Below, piece by piece: positions 44,829 through 53,958 of a stretch of DNA of 64,000 nt (position 1 is its first letter; each line of letters begins with the position of its first letter). This DNA comes from Thermoanaerobaculia bacterium. Its GTDB lineage: Bacteria > Acidobacteriota > Thermoanaerobaculia > Multivoradales > J023. The stretch lies in contig JAUIJL010000023.1 of assembly GCA_030431255.1 (NCBI GenBank), forward strand, positions 78,874 to 142,873. Reading direction: 5' to 3'. The notes under the pieces were generated by a model. The model was not told the DNA's origin. It made no database searches and was given only the letters and a program-made list of their open reading frames with translations. Made by a program: the position numbers and the translations under genes.

Positions 44829-45030
44829 GGCGGACCTCCTTGGCGGATGAACAGATTCGTGTCATCCAGTCAAACGAAAGCCGCGGAAAAGTCGGGCCAT
44901 TCTCGACTGAGAAAGTCAATCTCTCCCGAAGGGCGCCGACGAAGACGGTATCCAAAAAAACGCCGACGTCAGACGAAAGGGCGAAGGGAGTCACGCCTGC
45001 GTTCGCATCCGAATCGGCCTTCCTCGGAGC

Positions 45031-48000
45031 TCAGGGGATCGTCTGAGACCAAACGGACGTGTCGCCGCTTTCAAAACCGTCCGCAAAGAACGGACATTCC
45101 ACCCCGACGCTCGGGTTGGTGTCGTCGCAGTCTTGGTCCGCGCAAACGCCGTCGCCGTCATCGTCGCCGGTCTCGTTGTCGCCCAGACACAGATCGCAGG
45201 CGTCGCCGAAACCGTCGCTGTCGCTGTCCGTCTGGTCTGAGTTGACGTCGGCCGGGCAGTTGTCGATACCGTCTTCAACGCCGTCACCCACACCCTCGTC
45301 GAGGTCCCGCGTCTCGTAGGCGCCGACGTCGCAGCCGTCGTCGGCGTTGGCCGCGATCGGGTCGTCGATGGGCCTGGCCAGCTCTCGACTATCGACCACC
45401 ACGCCCGAGGCCGTGCAGCTGCCCGCGTCGATGACCTCGCTGCCGAGGGTCGGCGGGTGGGTCGGCAGGCACTCGTCGTCGAGCAGCAACGTGGCGCAGC
45501 CGTAGTCGCCGAGAGGCAGCAGGGACGGGGCAACGCCGACCTGATCGCCCGTGGCGGCGAAGGCGCAGGTGGTCGGAACCGCCACCGCGTTGTAGCCCAG
45601 GCTTGTGACCAGGCTGCCCAGCTCCCCGCAATCCGAATCCGTCACCGTCCCGCCCACCTCAGTGGTGTTCTGCTCGAGCAGAGACGAGCCGATCGTCATG
45701 AGCTCCGAAACCCCCAAGCCACCGCCGCCGGCCGTGCCGTCGATGTTTCCGAGCCCGGCGATCGCCTCGTTGAAGGCGACCGTGGCATGCCCCAGACGGA
45801 AGTCGCCGTCGACCGACACGCCGCCGCCGAAAGCCGAGCCGCCCTGGCCGACGGTGCTCTGACCGGCCCGGGCCGTATTGCCCGACACGGTGAGATGGCG
45901 CAGGGTGCCCTCGGAGGCGAGATACAGGCCTCCGCCCTCGGCGTCGCCGCCGGCCCCGGCGTCCGAGCTGCCGCCGATCGCCGAGTTGGTGACGAAGGTC
46001 ATGCCGTCGACCAGATCGACGTCGGAAAAGTAGGCGCCGCCGCCGAAAGCCGGGCCGCCGTCCATCGGGCCTGCGGCCGCAGAGATTGTGGTGCCGATCG
46101 CCTGGTTGTTGCTCACCAGCACCTGGCTGATGACCTCCGCCCCTTCCACCAGCAGGCCTCCCCCTCGAGCGAAATGCCCAGCGGCGGTATTGGAGTCGAA
46201 GACGACACCGCGCAGAATTTCAACGTCGGCAGCGTAGAGCCCACCTCCGACCCCTTCGTCGATGCCTCGCGCAATATTCTCGGCGAATTCACTGGAGGTC
46301 AGGCTGCGCAGGGAATCGGTCGCCAACGCCCCGCCGAAAGCGTCGTTGCCTTCGGCCGAGTTGCCCAGAAACCGCGAGCCCGAAATGGTCAGATCCGTTT
46401 CGACGGCGAAGACGGCGCCGCCCTCGGCTTCGCCGGTGGAGATCGCGTGATTGCCGCTGAAGGTCGAGTCGACGATATTGAGCCGATTGAAGCCGGCCAC
46501 CGCGCCGCCCTTGTCGGCACAACCGCCGCGCAGGGTGACGCCCACCAGCTCCAGCCGCCCTTCCGACCCGGGGCCGATCTGCAGCAGTCGGAATTCGTCG
46601 AGGCCGTCGGGCGCATCGCAAGCAAGGCTCTCGGAGCGCTCGATCACCGTCCCCTGGCGCGCCCGGATGCTGATGGCGCTGGTGACGTCGGGGGTGCCGG
46701 CGAAGGCTCCGAGAACAAGACTGGAGCGCACGGTGTCGGCGACGGTGAGCGTGGTGTCGACATCGAGCAGGATCAGGTCGTTGCCGAAGTCTCGGTTCTC
46801 GCAGTTGCCGACCGTGCTGTCGAGGTTGGCAGATTCGATGGCGTCGCCGAGGGTGCAGGAGCCGTCGACCACGATCACCTCCGAGGCTTCCACGGCGCCG
46901 ACGTCGCAGAGCCTGCCGCCGTCACCGTCGCCGTCCTGGGGTCGTTCGAAGCCCCGCTGGTCCGTATCGAGGTCATTGCCGGTGGTGTCGATGCAGTCGT
47001 CGACGGCGTCGATCGCCACGCTACCGAAGCCGAGGTCGTGGGTTTCCGTGAGTCCGCCGTTGTCCGCCAGGGGCCCGAGGGCTAGGTCTTCGAGGCTCAC
47101 GGTCTGGACGTCGACGTCCTCGGCCGCGCAGGTGCCGTCGCTGTCCAGGTTGACGCCGGCGGCGGCCAGCAGGCCGGGGCTCGAACAGTCGCCGCCGTCG
47201 CCGTTGCCCGCCACGATCGAGTTGTTGAGGATCAGGATGCCGGCGTTGCCGATGCCGCCGCCGCCCAGGAGCCCGGTCGCCGAGTTGCCGGTGATCGTCG
47301 AGGCGTCGACCCGCATCTCACCGGTATTGCCGAGGCCGCCACCCCCCAGCCCGGTCGACACATTGCCGGAGATCGTGCTGTTGCGAATGATCGTCCTCAT
47401 CTCCTTCGTGTTGCCGCCCGTGCCGATACCGCCACCGCCGTCGCCACCGGCCGAATTGTCGGAGATCGTGCTGCGCAGGATCCTCAGGTCACCGCCGGAC
47501 TGGCCGATGGCTCCGGCGCCGCCACCGGCCGAGTTCCGGCTAAACGTGCTGTCCGTAATGAAGGTCTGCCCAAACCCGGTGAGCAAACCTCCGGCGTAGT
47601 CGAACGCCTGACTGTCGGAGATCGTGACTCGGTCGAGCGTCAGCACACCCCCCGTGAAGAAGATCGCGCCACCGTCGTTAGAGCTACTGCCGCCGTCGGC
47701 GCAGCCGCCGTTCAGCACCAAGTCGCGGAGGGTCACCGTCGCGCCGTCGATTTCAAGAATGCGGAATTCCCCTGGATCTCGTGTGCCGTCGATAAGGCAT
47801 TCGCCGACGCGTACGATCTCCGAGCCGTTGCCCTCGATGGTGAGATTGCCCGTGATGATGGGCAGGGCGTTTTGCGGGTCGGTCGGGTCGGCATCGGAGA
47901 TCTCGTATTCTCCCCCATCATCGAGCTGAATGACGTCGGTGCCGGAGCCCGCTTCACAATTCGTATTGTCGACCTGGGCGTCGGCCTCGGCGTTGCGGAT

Positions 48001-48174
48001 CGCCTCGCGCAAAGAGCATAGGCCGTCGTCGGCGACGATCACCGTATCGCCGTCGACTTGGATGGTGGCGGCGTGGAGTGGAGCGCCGGTGAAGAGGATC
48101 GACGCCGCGAGCGCGCCTAGGCCAGTGGTGATCAGGCAGGTGGTGATCAGGTGGTGGAGAGGGGTGTGTTTCAT
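45031..48174 (-). CDS. Secreted two-module beta-helix protein with calcium-loop tail
   Basis: A 1,047-aa protein. The start is taken at ATG 48174, where MKHTPLHHLITTCLITTGLG opens a signal peptide; a longer frame to 48273 lacks one. Two 'choice-of-anchor Q'-type modules each begin with a Cys-Leu-x-(E/D)-Ala-Ile motif (DDGLCSLREAIRNAEADA near residue 50, and GSCTLGDAIESANLD near 440). Repeated beta-helix coils follow (GGGGIGNAGILILNNSIV, GGAIFFTGGVLTLDRVTI). The end has thrombospondin-type-3-like calcium loops (DNCPADVNSDQTDSDSDG, DDDGDGVCADQDC) and FFADGFESGDTSVWS. It is probably a surface or secreted calcium-binding protein. It may be anchored through its C-terminus. Confidence 0.8.
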   Translation of the reverse strand: MKHTPLHHLITTCLITTGLGALAASILFTGAPLHAATIQVDGDTVIVADDGLCSLREAIRNAEADAQVDNTNCEAGSGTDVIQLDDGGEYEISDADPTDPQNALPIITGNLTIEGNGSEIVRVGECLIDGTRDPGEFRILEIDGATVTLRDLVLNGGCADGGSSSNDGGAIFFTGGVLTLDRVTISDSQAFDYAGGLLTGFGQTFITDSTFSRNSAGGGAGAIGQSGGDLRILRSTISDNSAGGDGGGGIGTGGNTKEMRTIIRNSTISGNVSTGLGGGGLGNTGEMRVDASTITGNSATGLLGGGGIGNAGILILNNSIVAGNGDGGDCSSPGLLAAAGVNLDSDGTCAAEDVDVQTVSLEDLALGPLADNGGLTETHDLGFGSVAIDAVDDCIDTTGNDLDTDQRGFERPQDGDGDGGRLCDVGAVEASEVIVVDGSCTLGDAIESANLDSTVGNCENRDFGNDLILLDVDTTLTVADTVRSSLVLGAFAGTPDVTSAISIRARQGTVIERSESLACDAPDGLDEFRLLQIGPGSEGRLELVGVTLRGGCADKGGAVAGFNRLNIVDSTFSGNHAISTGEAEGGAVFAVETDLTISGSRFLGNSAEGNDAFGGALATDSLRSLTSSEFAENIARGIDEGVGGGLYAADVEILRGVVFDSNTAAGHFARGGGLLVEGAEVISQVLVSNNQAIGTTISAAAGPMDGGPAFGGGAYFSDVDLVDGMTFVTNSAIGGSSDAGAGGDAEGGGLYLASEGTLRHLTVSGNTARAGQSTVGQGGSAFGGGVSVDGDFRLGHATVAFNEAIAGLGNIDGTAGGGGLGVSELMTIGSSLLEQNTTEVGGTVTDSDCGELGSLVTSLGYNAVAVPTTCAFAATGDQVGVAPSLLPLGDYGCATLLLDDECLPTHPPTLGSEVIDAGSCTASGVVVDSRELARPIDDPIAANADDGCDVGAYETRDLDEGVGDGVEDGIDNCPADVNSDQTDSDSDGFGDACDLCLGDNETGDDDGDGVCADQDCDDTNPSVGVECPFFADGFESGDTSVWSQTIP

Positions 48175-48292
48175 GGTGTTCCCGGGAGTTGTGAGCGTCA
48201 GTGGAATCTCGCGAGGAGGGCTGATCCACCTGAAGCGTAGAGATGCGTGCGTTGAGATTGCGTCGAGATCCAAGGAACAAATCCTCTTGACA

Positions 48293-48456
48293 GGGACGGT
48301 GCCAGGTTGTTTCGGGACGGTTCTTTTTCGGGTCGGTTCTTTTTCGGGACGGTGCCTGTTTCGGGACGGTGCCAGGTTGTTTCGGGACGGTTCTTTTTCG
48401 GGACGGTTCTTTTTCGGGTCGGTTCTTTTTCGGGACGGTGCCAGGTTGTTTCGGGG
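48293..48456. repeat. Tandem repeat locus D (variant units)
   Basis: Three cores of the variant GGTGCCAGGTTGTTTC occur, the first at 48298-48313 and the last at 48437-48452. GGTGCCTGTTTC and five or so GGTTCTTTTTC units are interspersed, all joined by CGGGACGG or CGGGTCGG. It ends about 30 bases before the response-regulator start, so it lies in that gene's promoter region. The unit mix differs from the other loci. Confidence 0.8.
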
Positions 48457-48485
48457 CTGATTTGGGCTGCTAAAATCAACGGCCG

Positions 48486-49193
48486 ATGTCGACTACGCAG
48501 CCGCTCGCGACCGGGTCCCGAGAAGGGGTCACCCGCCTGCTTCTGATCGAGGACGATGCCCGCTTTGGGCGCGTCTTGGTGGCGGCGCTCACCGGCCAAG
48601 GATTCGAGGTCGAGTGGAGCCGCGACGGGCTCCACGGTCTCGACTTGGCGTGCTCCCACGCCTGGAGCGCGATCATTCTCGACTTGATGATGCCGAGCCT
48701 CGACGGCGCTACCGTGTTGCGACGCCTGCGACGGGAGTCCGACGTGCCGGTGCTCGTGCTGACCGCCAAATATGCCCTTCAGGAGCGGGTGGACCGCTTG
48801 GATGAAGGCGCGGACGACTACCTGACCAAACCCGTGGAGCTGCCGGAGCTGGTCGCCCGGTTGCGGGCCCTGATCCGCCGCGCCGCGGGAACGGCGAATC
48901 GATATTTGATCGTGGGAGATCTTGAGGTCGATCTCTACGGCCGGTCGATCCGCAAGCGAGGTGAGCCCGTGGAGATCACCTCGACGGAGTATCGTCTCTT
49001 CGAGCTGTTGGTCCGTCGACGGGGACAAGCGGTGTCGACGCGGGAGATCGGCATTGCCGTTTCCCCGAGCGGCGATCCTGTGACCTCGGCCACTGTGCGC
49101 ACTCACATCCGAAATTTGCGCACCAAGCTGGGGGAGCGCATGGTCCAAACCCGGCGAGGATTCGGGTATTGCGTGCCCAGCGAGCCGGAATGA
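48486..49193 (+). CDS. OmpR-family response regulator
   Basis: A 235-aa protein. The N-terminal receiver has LLIEDDARFG, IILDLMMPSLDG (phospho-acceptor Asp near residue 62), VLVLTAKYA and ADDYLTKPVEL. The C-terminal winged-helix has LEVDLYGRSIRKRGEPV, ITSTEYRLFELLVRRRGQAV and VRTHIRNLRTKLGE. It overlaps the kinase gene by ATGA. Repeat locus D directly upstream may affect its transcription. Confidence 0.92.
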   Translation: MSTTQPLATGSREGVTRLLLIEDDARFGRVLVAALTGQGFEVEWSRDGLHGLDLACSHAWSAIILDLMMPSLDGATVLRRLRRESDVPVLVLTAKYALQERVDRLDEGADDYLTKPVELPELVARLRALIRRAAGTANRYLIVGDLEVDLYGRSIRKRGEPVEITSTEYRLFELLVRRRGQAVSTREIGIAVSPSGDPVTSATVRTHIRNLRTKLGERMVQTRRGFGYCVPSEPE

Positions 49194-50476
49194 CCGCCGA
49201 TCGTCCAGGTGAGGGGAGCCGTGGAGGCCGGTCCTCCTCCGCCGACTTGCTCCGGCTCGAGTCTCGGGACCCAGCGAAAGTCGTCAAATTCTTTGCCCTC
49301 TACAGCTTCGTCTTCCGCTCCGTTGGCGTTCTAGCGGCTCTGTGGCTCGGCATCCCGTGGCTGGCTCTTGTCCAAGCCCTAGGAGCAGTGGCTTACGGCG
49401 TGATCGCGGTGAGGAGCCGAAGGCCGAAAACCGGGCTCTTCCTGAGCCTGCTCGGGCCGGAATGGGTGTTGTGGGGGTTTGCGATGTGCCTCGCCGTCGG
49501 CGTGCGGCCCTACTTTCACATCCACACGATTTTCATCACCGTAGCCATCTTGCTGCTGCTCCACGACCTGCCGCCTCGCCAACGCATGTTCCTATTCGCG
49601 CTGCCGCTGGTCTTGCCCGCGCCTTTCCTGGTGTTGCTGCACGCGACGGTGCCGCAGATCGAGCTGTCCATTTCGACCGGCGATTTCTGGCTTTTCGTCA
49701 ATCAGCTGTTGGGCATGGGATTTCTGCTCGTGGTGATCGCCATCGCGGTGCTCGACTACGCCCACGCCCGTCGACTCGCGGAAGAACGGGCCGAGGCCCA
49801 AAGTCGATTGGTCGAAGATTTGAGCCACGAGCTGCGAACACCGATCGCCACCATCCTGACCGCGGCCCAAGGTGCGCGTTCGTCGCGGGAGGTCCCGGAG
49901 CCGACCGCGGAATACCTGGAGTGGATCGAGGACTCGGCCCGCGCCGGTGGTCGGCTCGTCGAGCGGATGCTGGACCTGGCGACCCTCGATCGCGGCCGCC
50001 GTCCAGTGCCCCAGCCAGAGGATCTCGGCACGGCGGCTCGTGCTGTGGTGGATCGCCTCCGTCCCCTGGCGGCCTCGCGGTCGATATCGCTCCGGTTCCA
50101 AGATGATGGGGCTTCGGAGCTCAGGGTCGACGCGGCTTCGCTCGAGGTCGTGCTCCAGAACCTGATCCACAACGCCGTCAACCATTCCCCTTCGGGCACG
50201 ACGATCGACCTTCGCCTGACCGGCAACGGCGGCAAAGTCCGAATCGACGTCGAGGACCGCGGGGAGGGCATTGCGGCCGAGGATTTGCCCCACCTCTTTG
50301 ACCGCATGTGGAGAGCCGACCGAGGCCGAGCTCGCGACGAAGGCCGCTTCGGTCTCGGCTTGTCCATCGCCGAGCGCCACGCGGCTCTGCTCGGCGCGAC
50401 GATCGAGGTCCGTTCGGAGCCCGGCACCGGCTCTGTGTTCTCCGTGGTCTTTCGCCGGAAAACTTCACATTTTTGA
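49190..50476 (+). CDS. Sensor histidine kinase
   Basis: A 428-aa protein. The start is ATG 49190, overlapping the response-regulator stop. About six membrane helices occupy residues 30-195 with no large periplasmic loop, so it probably senses within the membrane. The H-box is LVEDLSHELRTPIATI, the N-box IHNAVNHSPSGTTI, and the G boxes VEDRGEGIA and GRFGLGLSIAERH. All the catalytic motifs are intact. It works with the OmpR-type regulator encoded just before it; the TonB receptor gene downstream may be in the regulon. Confidence 0.92.
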   Translation: MTADRPGEGSRGGRSSSADLLRLESRDPAKVVKFFALYSFVFRSVGVLAALWLGIPWLALVQALGAVAYGVIAVRSRRPKTGLFLSLLGPEWVLWGFAMCLAVGVRPYFHIHTIFITVAILLLLHDLPPRQRMFLFALPLVLPAPFLVLLHATVPQIELSISTGDFWLFVNQLLGMGFLLVVIAIAVLDYAHARRLAEERAEAQSRLVEDLSHELRTPIATILTAAQGARSSREVPEPTAEYLEWIEDSARAGGRLVERMLDLATLDRGRRPVPQPEDLGTAARAVVDRLRPLAASRSISLRFQDDGASELRVDAASLEVVLQNLIHNAVNHSPSGTTIDLRLTGNGGKVRIDVEDRGEGIAAEDLPHLFDRMWRADRGRARDEGRFGLGLSIAERHAALLGATIEVRSEPGTGSVFSVVFRRKTSHF

Positions 50477-50933
50477 CTTCCTGGGGCGAAACGGTCGTGG
50501 TCGAAGAACAAGCATGATTTCTTGCCGACCCTTTTTTTCGCCCATCCGTCCCGAGCACGGGCAAATTGAAACTAAAAAATCAACCGAAGGTTATCTTCCG
50601 TATGGATATTCTAATACTTGATTTCTGAAGATCAGAAATTTGGAAACAGCCTAGGAGGCCGAGATGTTACCTCCTGGCGCCTTTATTGGGCTTTGCATAA
50701 GTCTCTTAAAATAAGTAGTTTGTGGATTCTAGGGATAGAATCCCCAAAATCAGGTACAGATAACACACATTCTTCTCCGTTGCATTGTTAAGGTTTAGCC
50801 TTAGTCCCGAAGGAGCGCTCGCCGTCATGGCTCCGACCTTTTATGCGGTTTTCGTTGCTTCGGGCACCTAAAGGTATTGACCACGGGCTGCCGATCCACC
50901 GGCAGCGCCACTACCATCTTTGGAGGACTCCTG
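50477..50933 (+). promoter_or_regulatory. AT-rich structured leader of the TonB receptor gene
   Basis: No gene is present in this 457-bp gap. It is AT-rich for this genome. It contains three inverted repeats: ATTTCTGA/TCAGAAAT (50621-50628 and 50632-50639), GCCTAGGAGG with CCTCCTGGC (50649-50658 and 50670-50678), and GGATTCTA/TAGAATCC (50724-50731 and 50736-50743). The first and third could be operators and the second an RNA hairpin. A ribosome binding site GGAGG at 50922-50926 serves ATG 50934. No known riboswitch was recognised. Confidence 0.5.
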
Positions 50934-53828
50934 ATGCAACGTTCTTGGAAAGCAGGGCTCTCAGCCCTGGCCGTTTCACTCTGCTTGGCCGCCGGTGTCC
51001 AGGCACAGACCACCGGTCGCATTACCGGTACGGTCAAGGACAACTCGGGGCAAGCTTTGCCCGGTGTGACCTTGACCGCAACCAGCACCAACGCCCTCGG
51101 CGACTTGGTGGCCACCACCGAGGCCGACGGTAGCTTCCGCTTCCTCAATGTGCGCCCGGGCACCTATGAGGTGAAAGCCTCCCTCGACGGTTTCAACACC
51201 GCGAAGCAAGAGAAGGTCTCCGTGGGCATCGACGCCACGGTCGACTTGAGATTCGAGCTCAGCTCGGCCTTTGACGATCAAATCGTGGTCACCAGCGAGG
51301 CGCCGATCATCGATACCTCGAACAATACGACCGGTATCAATGCCAACGCCGATCTCTTCGAGAACATCCCTGTGGCGCGCAATGTCTACGACATCGCCCA
51401 GGTGGCGCCCGGTACCGCTGAAGACGGTGCGGGCACTCAGTTTTATGGTTCCACCGGTGCCGAGAATCAATACGTCATCGAGGGCCTGAACACCACCGGC
51501 ATCGAGCTCGGAACCGAGGGCGTGGCCAATCTCAACTTCGATTTCGTCGAGGGTGTGGAGGTCAAGACCGGTGGCATGAACGCCGAGTACGGCCGCATTA
51601 CCGGCGGAGTGATCAATGTGATCACCAAGTCCGGCGGCAACGAGTTTGAAGGCTCCGTCTTCGGTTTCTACGAAGGCGGCGGGCTGCTGGCGGACGACAC
51701 CACCGCCGATAAGCTGCCGGCTACGGCCACCTCGGTGGAGACCGTGGACAGTGATCAGGACTACGGCTTCAGCCTGGGCGGTTTCCTGAAACGCGACAAG
51801 CTTTGGTTCTTCGGTGCGTACAATCGCCTGGAGCAGGCCGACGAAACCGAGGTCATCGCGCCCCTGGTGGGTGCCGGTACTCCGTCCGTGGGCACCATCA
51901 TCCCGCGAGACACGGAAAGCGACGTCTATGCCTTCAAGCTCACCGGCGCCATCGCCGAAGGTCACGTCGCCACCTTCTCGGTGTGGGGTGACCCCACCAC
52001 GATCGACGGCAACGTGTTCACGCCGATCCGCGGGCCGGAAGTGACCTACCTCGGTACCCGTGACGTCGGCTCCGAGGATGCGGTGCTGCGCTACGACGGT
52101 GTGTTCGGCTCATCCTGGACCGTCGAGACCGTTCTCGGTCGTCACACCGAGACCTCGAGCTTCGACGGAGCGGGAAAGAACATCCCGCAGCTGCTCGATT
52201 TCACCCAGACTCCGTCCACCCGGGAAAACGGCTTCCCCTTCCACTCCGATGACGACTTCTCCCGCGATGTCCTGCGCATCGACACCAACAAATTCATCGG
52301 TCGGCACGAGATCAAATTCGGTGGCGACATCGAGGATCTGTCCGCGGAAACCGCCCGGTACAACGGTGGTGGTGGCCAACGCATCTACCGCTTCGCCGAC
52401 GACGACGGCAATATCTACTACCGTCATCGTTTCTTCATCGACGACACCGCTCCCGGATTCGATCGCGACAATCCCGACACCTGGCAGATCTCCGTGCCGC
52501 TGGTGGCCGAGCCGGAAACCCGCAACACGTCGCTCTATCTCCAGGACAGCTGGCGTATGACCGACACCTTCACCCTGAACTTCGGCATTCGCTACGAGCG
52601 TCAGGAGATCGGTGACCGCCTCGGGGCCACCACCATCGACATCGACGATGCTTGGGCGCCTCGGGTCGGCCTGACCTGGGACGTGATGGGCAACGGCCGT
52701 TCCAAGCTCTACGCCAACTACGGTCGCTTCTACGAGAGCATTCCTATGGACATCAACATTCGCGCCTTCGGCGGCGAGGTGTCCTGCTTCTGCTACAACT
52801 TCTCGGCCGATCCCAACGACATCGCGCCGGACGACAACGCGCCTCGTCGCTCCTCCTTGCTGGGCGGTGCCACACCGGTGGATCCGGGTCTCCAGGGACA
52901 GTACATCGATGAGATCCTGCTCGGTTTCGAATACGAGGTCCGCCCCAATCTGGCGTTGGGCGTGAAGGCCACCTATCGGGAGCTCGGTCGCGCGATCGAG
53001 GATTTCTTGATCGCCTCGGAAGGCAACTACTTCGTGGCCAATCCCGGCCAGGGCTTGGGCACTGAGGTGACCTTCTACGACTACACCACGGCGCCGGCGC
53101 CCAAAGCTCGGCGCGAGCACAAATCCGTGGAATTCACAGCCCAGAAACGCATGAGCGACAATTGGCAGCTCTACGCCAGCTACGTGTGGTCCGAGCTCGA
53201 AGGCAACTACGACGGCGCCTTCCAGATCTCCACCGGTCAGCTGGACCCGAACATCAACTCGGCCTACGACTATGCCGACTTCATGGTGCATTCCTTCGGA
53301 CGCTTGTCCTCGGATCGCGAGCACCAATTCAAGGTCAACGGCAGCTATCGGATGCCCGACGGTGTGCTCGAAGGCTTGAATGTGGGTCTTTCCGCGCATT
53401 GGACCTCGGGTTTCCCGCTCAACGCCTACGGCTATATCTTCGCCTACGACAATTGGGAGTCCCTGCTGGCGCCGCGCGGCTCCCTGGGCGACGGTCCGGA
53501 CGTCTACGAAGCGGATCTGCATCTGGACTATCCGATTCAGCTGAATCAAGGACGTGAGGTCGTGCTGGTGATGGATGTGTTCAACATCTTTGACCGGCAA
53601 GAGGCCATTCGTCTGGATGAGCGTTATAACCTGCGTCAAGATCCGTTCTGCGCAGGCATTCCCGACAGTTTGTGCTCGAGTATCGGTGGAATCGCCAACA
53701 TTCCGGGTACCACGAATGCGGCGGGATCCGTGGATCCGGCAAACGCCACCAACCCGGACTTCTTGAAGGCGGGTGTGACGTTCTCCGATCCGCGCAGCGT
53801 GCGCCTGGGTGTGAAATTCCGCTTCTGA
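50934..53828 (+). CDS. Oar-like TonB-dependent receptor
   Basis: A 964-aa outer-membrane protein. ATG 50934 has GGAGG eight bases upstream. A signal peptide (WKAGLSALAVSLCLAAGVQA) is followed by a carboxypeptidase-regulatory-like domain (TGRITGTVKDNSGQALPGV, then VRPGTYEVKASLDGF). The plug domain has IVVTSEAPIID, the region near VARNVYDIAQVAP and YGRITGGVINVITKSGGN. A long beta-barrel ends in VRLGVKFRF with a terminal Phe, typical of barrel insertion signals. Oar-like receptors import or export large ligands in Acidobacteria and myxobacteria. A strong terminator follows. Confidence 0.9.
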   Translation: MQRSWKAGLSALAVSLCLAAGVQAQTTGRITGTVKDNSGQALPGVTLTATSTNALGDLVATTEADGSFRFLNVRPGTYEVKASLDGFNTAKQEKVSVGIDATVDLRFELSSAFDDQIVVTSEAPIIDTSNNTTGINANADLFENIPVARNVYDIAQVAPGTAEDGAGTQFYGSTGAENQYVIEGLNTTGIELGTEGVANLNFDFVEGVEVKTGGMNAEYGRITGGVINVITKSGGNEFEGSVFGFYEGGGLLADDTTADKLPATATSVETVDSDQDYGFSLGGFLKRDKLWFFGAYNRLEQADETEVIAPLVGAGTPSVGTIIPRDTESDVYAFKLTGAIAEGHVATFSVWGDPTTIDGNVFTPIRGPEVTYLGTRDVGSEDAVLRYDGVFGSSWTVETVLGRHTETSSFDGAGKNIPQLLDFTQTPSTRENGFPFHSDDDFSRDVLRIDTNKFIGRHEIKFGGDIEDLSAETARYNGGGGQRIYRFADDDGNIYYRHRFFIDDTAPGFDRDNPDTWQISVPLVAEPETRNTSLYLQDSWRMTDTFTLNFGIRYERQEIGDRLGATTIDIDDAWAPRVGLTWDVMGNGRSKLYANYGRFYESIPMDINIRAFGGEVSCFCYNFSADPNDIAPDDNAPRRSSLLGGATPVDPGLQGQYIDEILLGFEYEVRPNLALGVKATYRELGRAIEDFLIASEGNYFVANPGQGLGTEVTFYDYTTAPAPKARREHKSVEFTAQKRMSDNWQLYASYVWSELEGNYDGAFQISTGQLDPNINSAYDYADFMVHSFGRLSSDREHQFKVNGSYRMPDGVLEGLNVGLSAHWTSGFPLNAYGYIFAYDNWESLLAPRGSLGDGPDVYEADLHLDYPIQLNQGREVVLVMDVFNIFDRQEAIRLDERYNLRQDPFCAGIPDSLCSSIGGIANIPGTTNAAGSVDPANATNPDFLKAGVTFSDPRSVRLGVKFRF

Positions 53829-53883
53829 GCCGAAGCGGGTTATAAACCCAGAAACCCGGATCCCGTATCAAGAGATCCGGGGC

Positions 53884-53917
53884 GGCCAAGGGCCCCCGCA
53901 CGGGGCCCTTGGCCTTT
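53884..53917 (+). terminator. Rho-independent terminator after the TonB receptor gene
   Basis: A perfect 13-bp stem, GGCCAAGGGCCCC (53884-53896) with GGGGCCCTTGGCC (53902-53914), is followed by TTT. It lies 55 bases after the stop. Confidence 0.92.
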
Positions 53918-53958
53918 CCGAGTTTCATACCTTTCCTCAGATTCCGACAAGCACCCAG

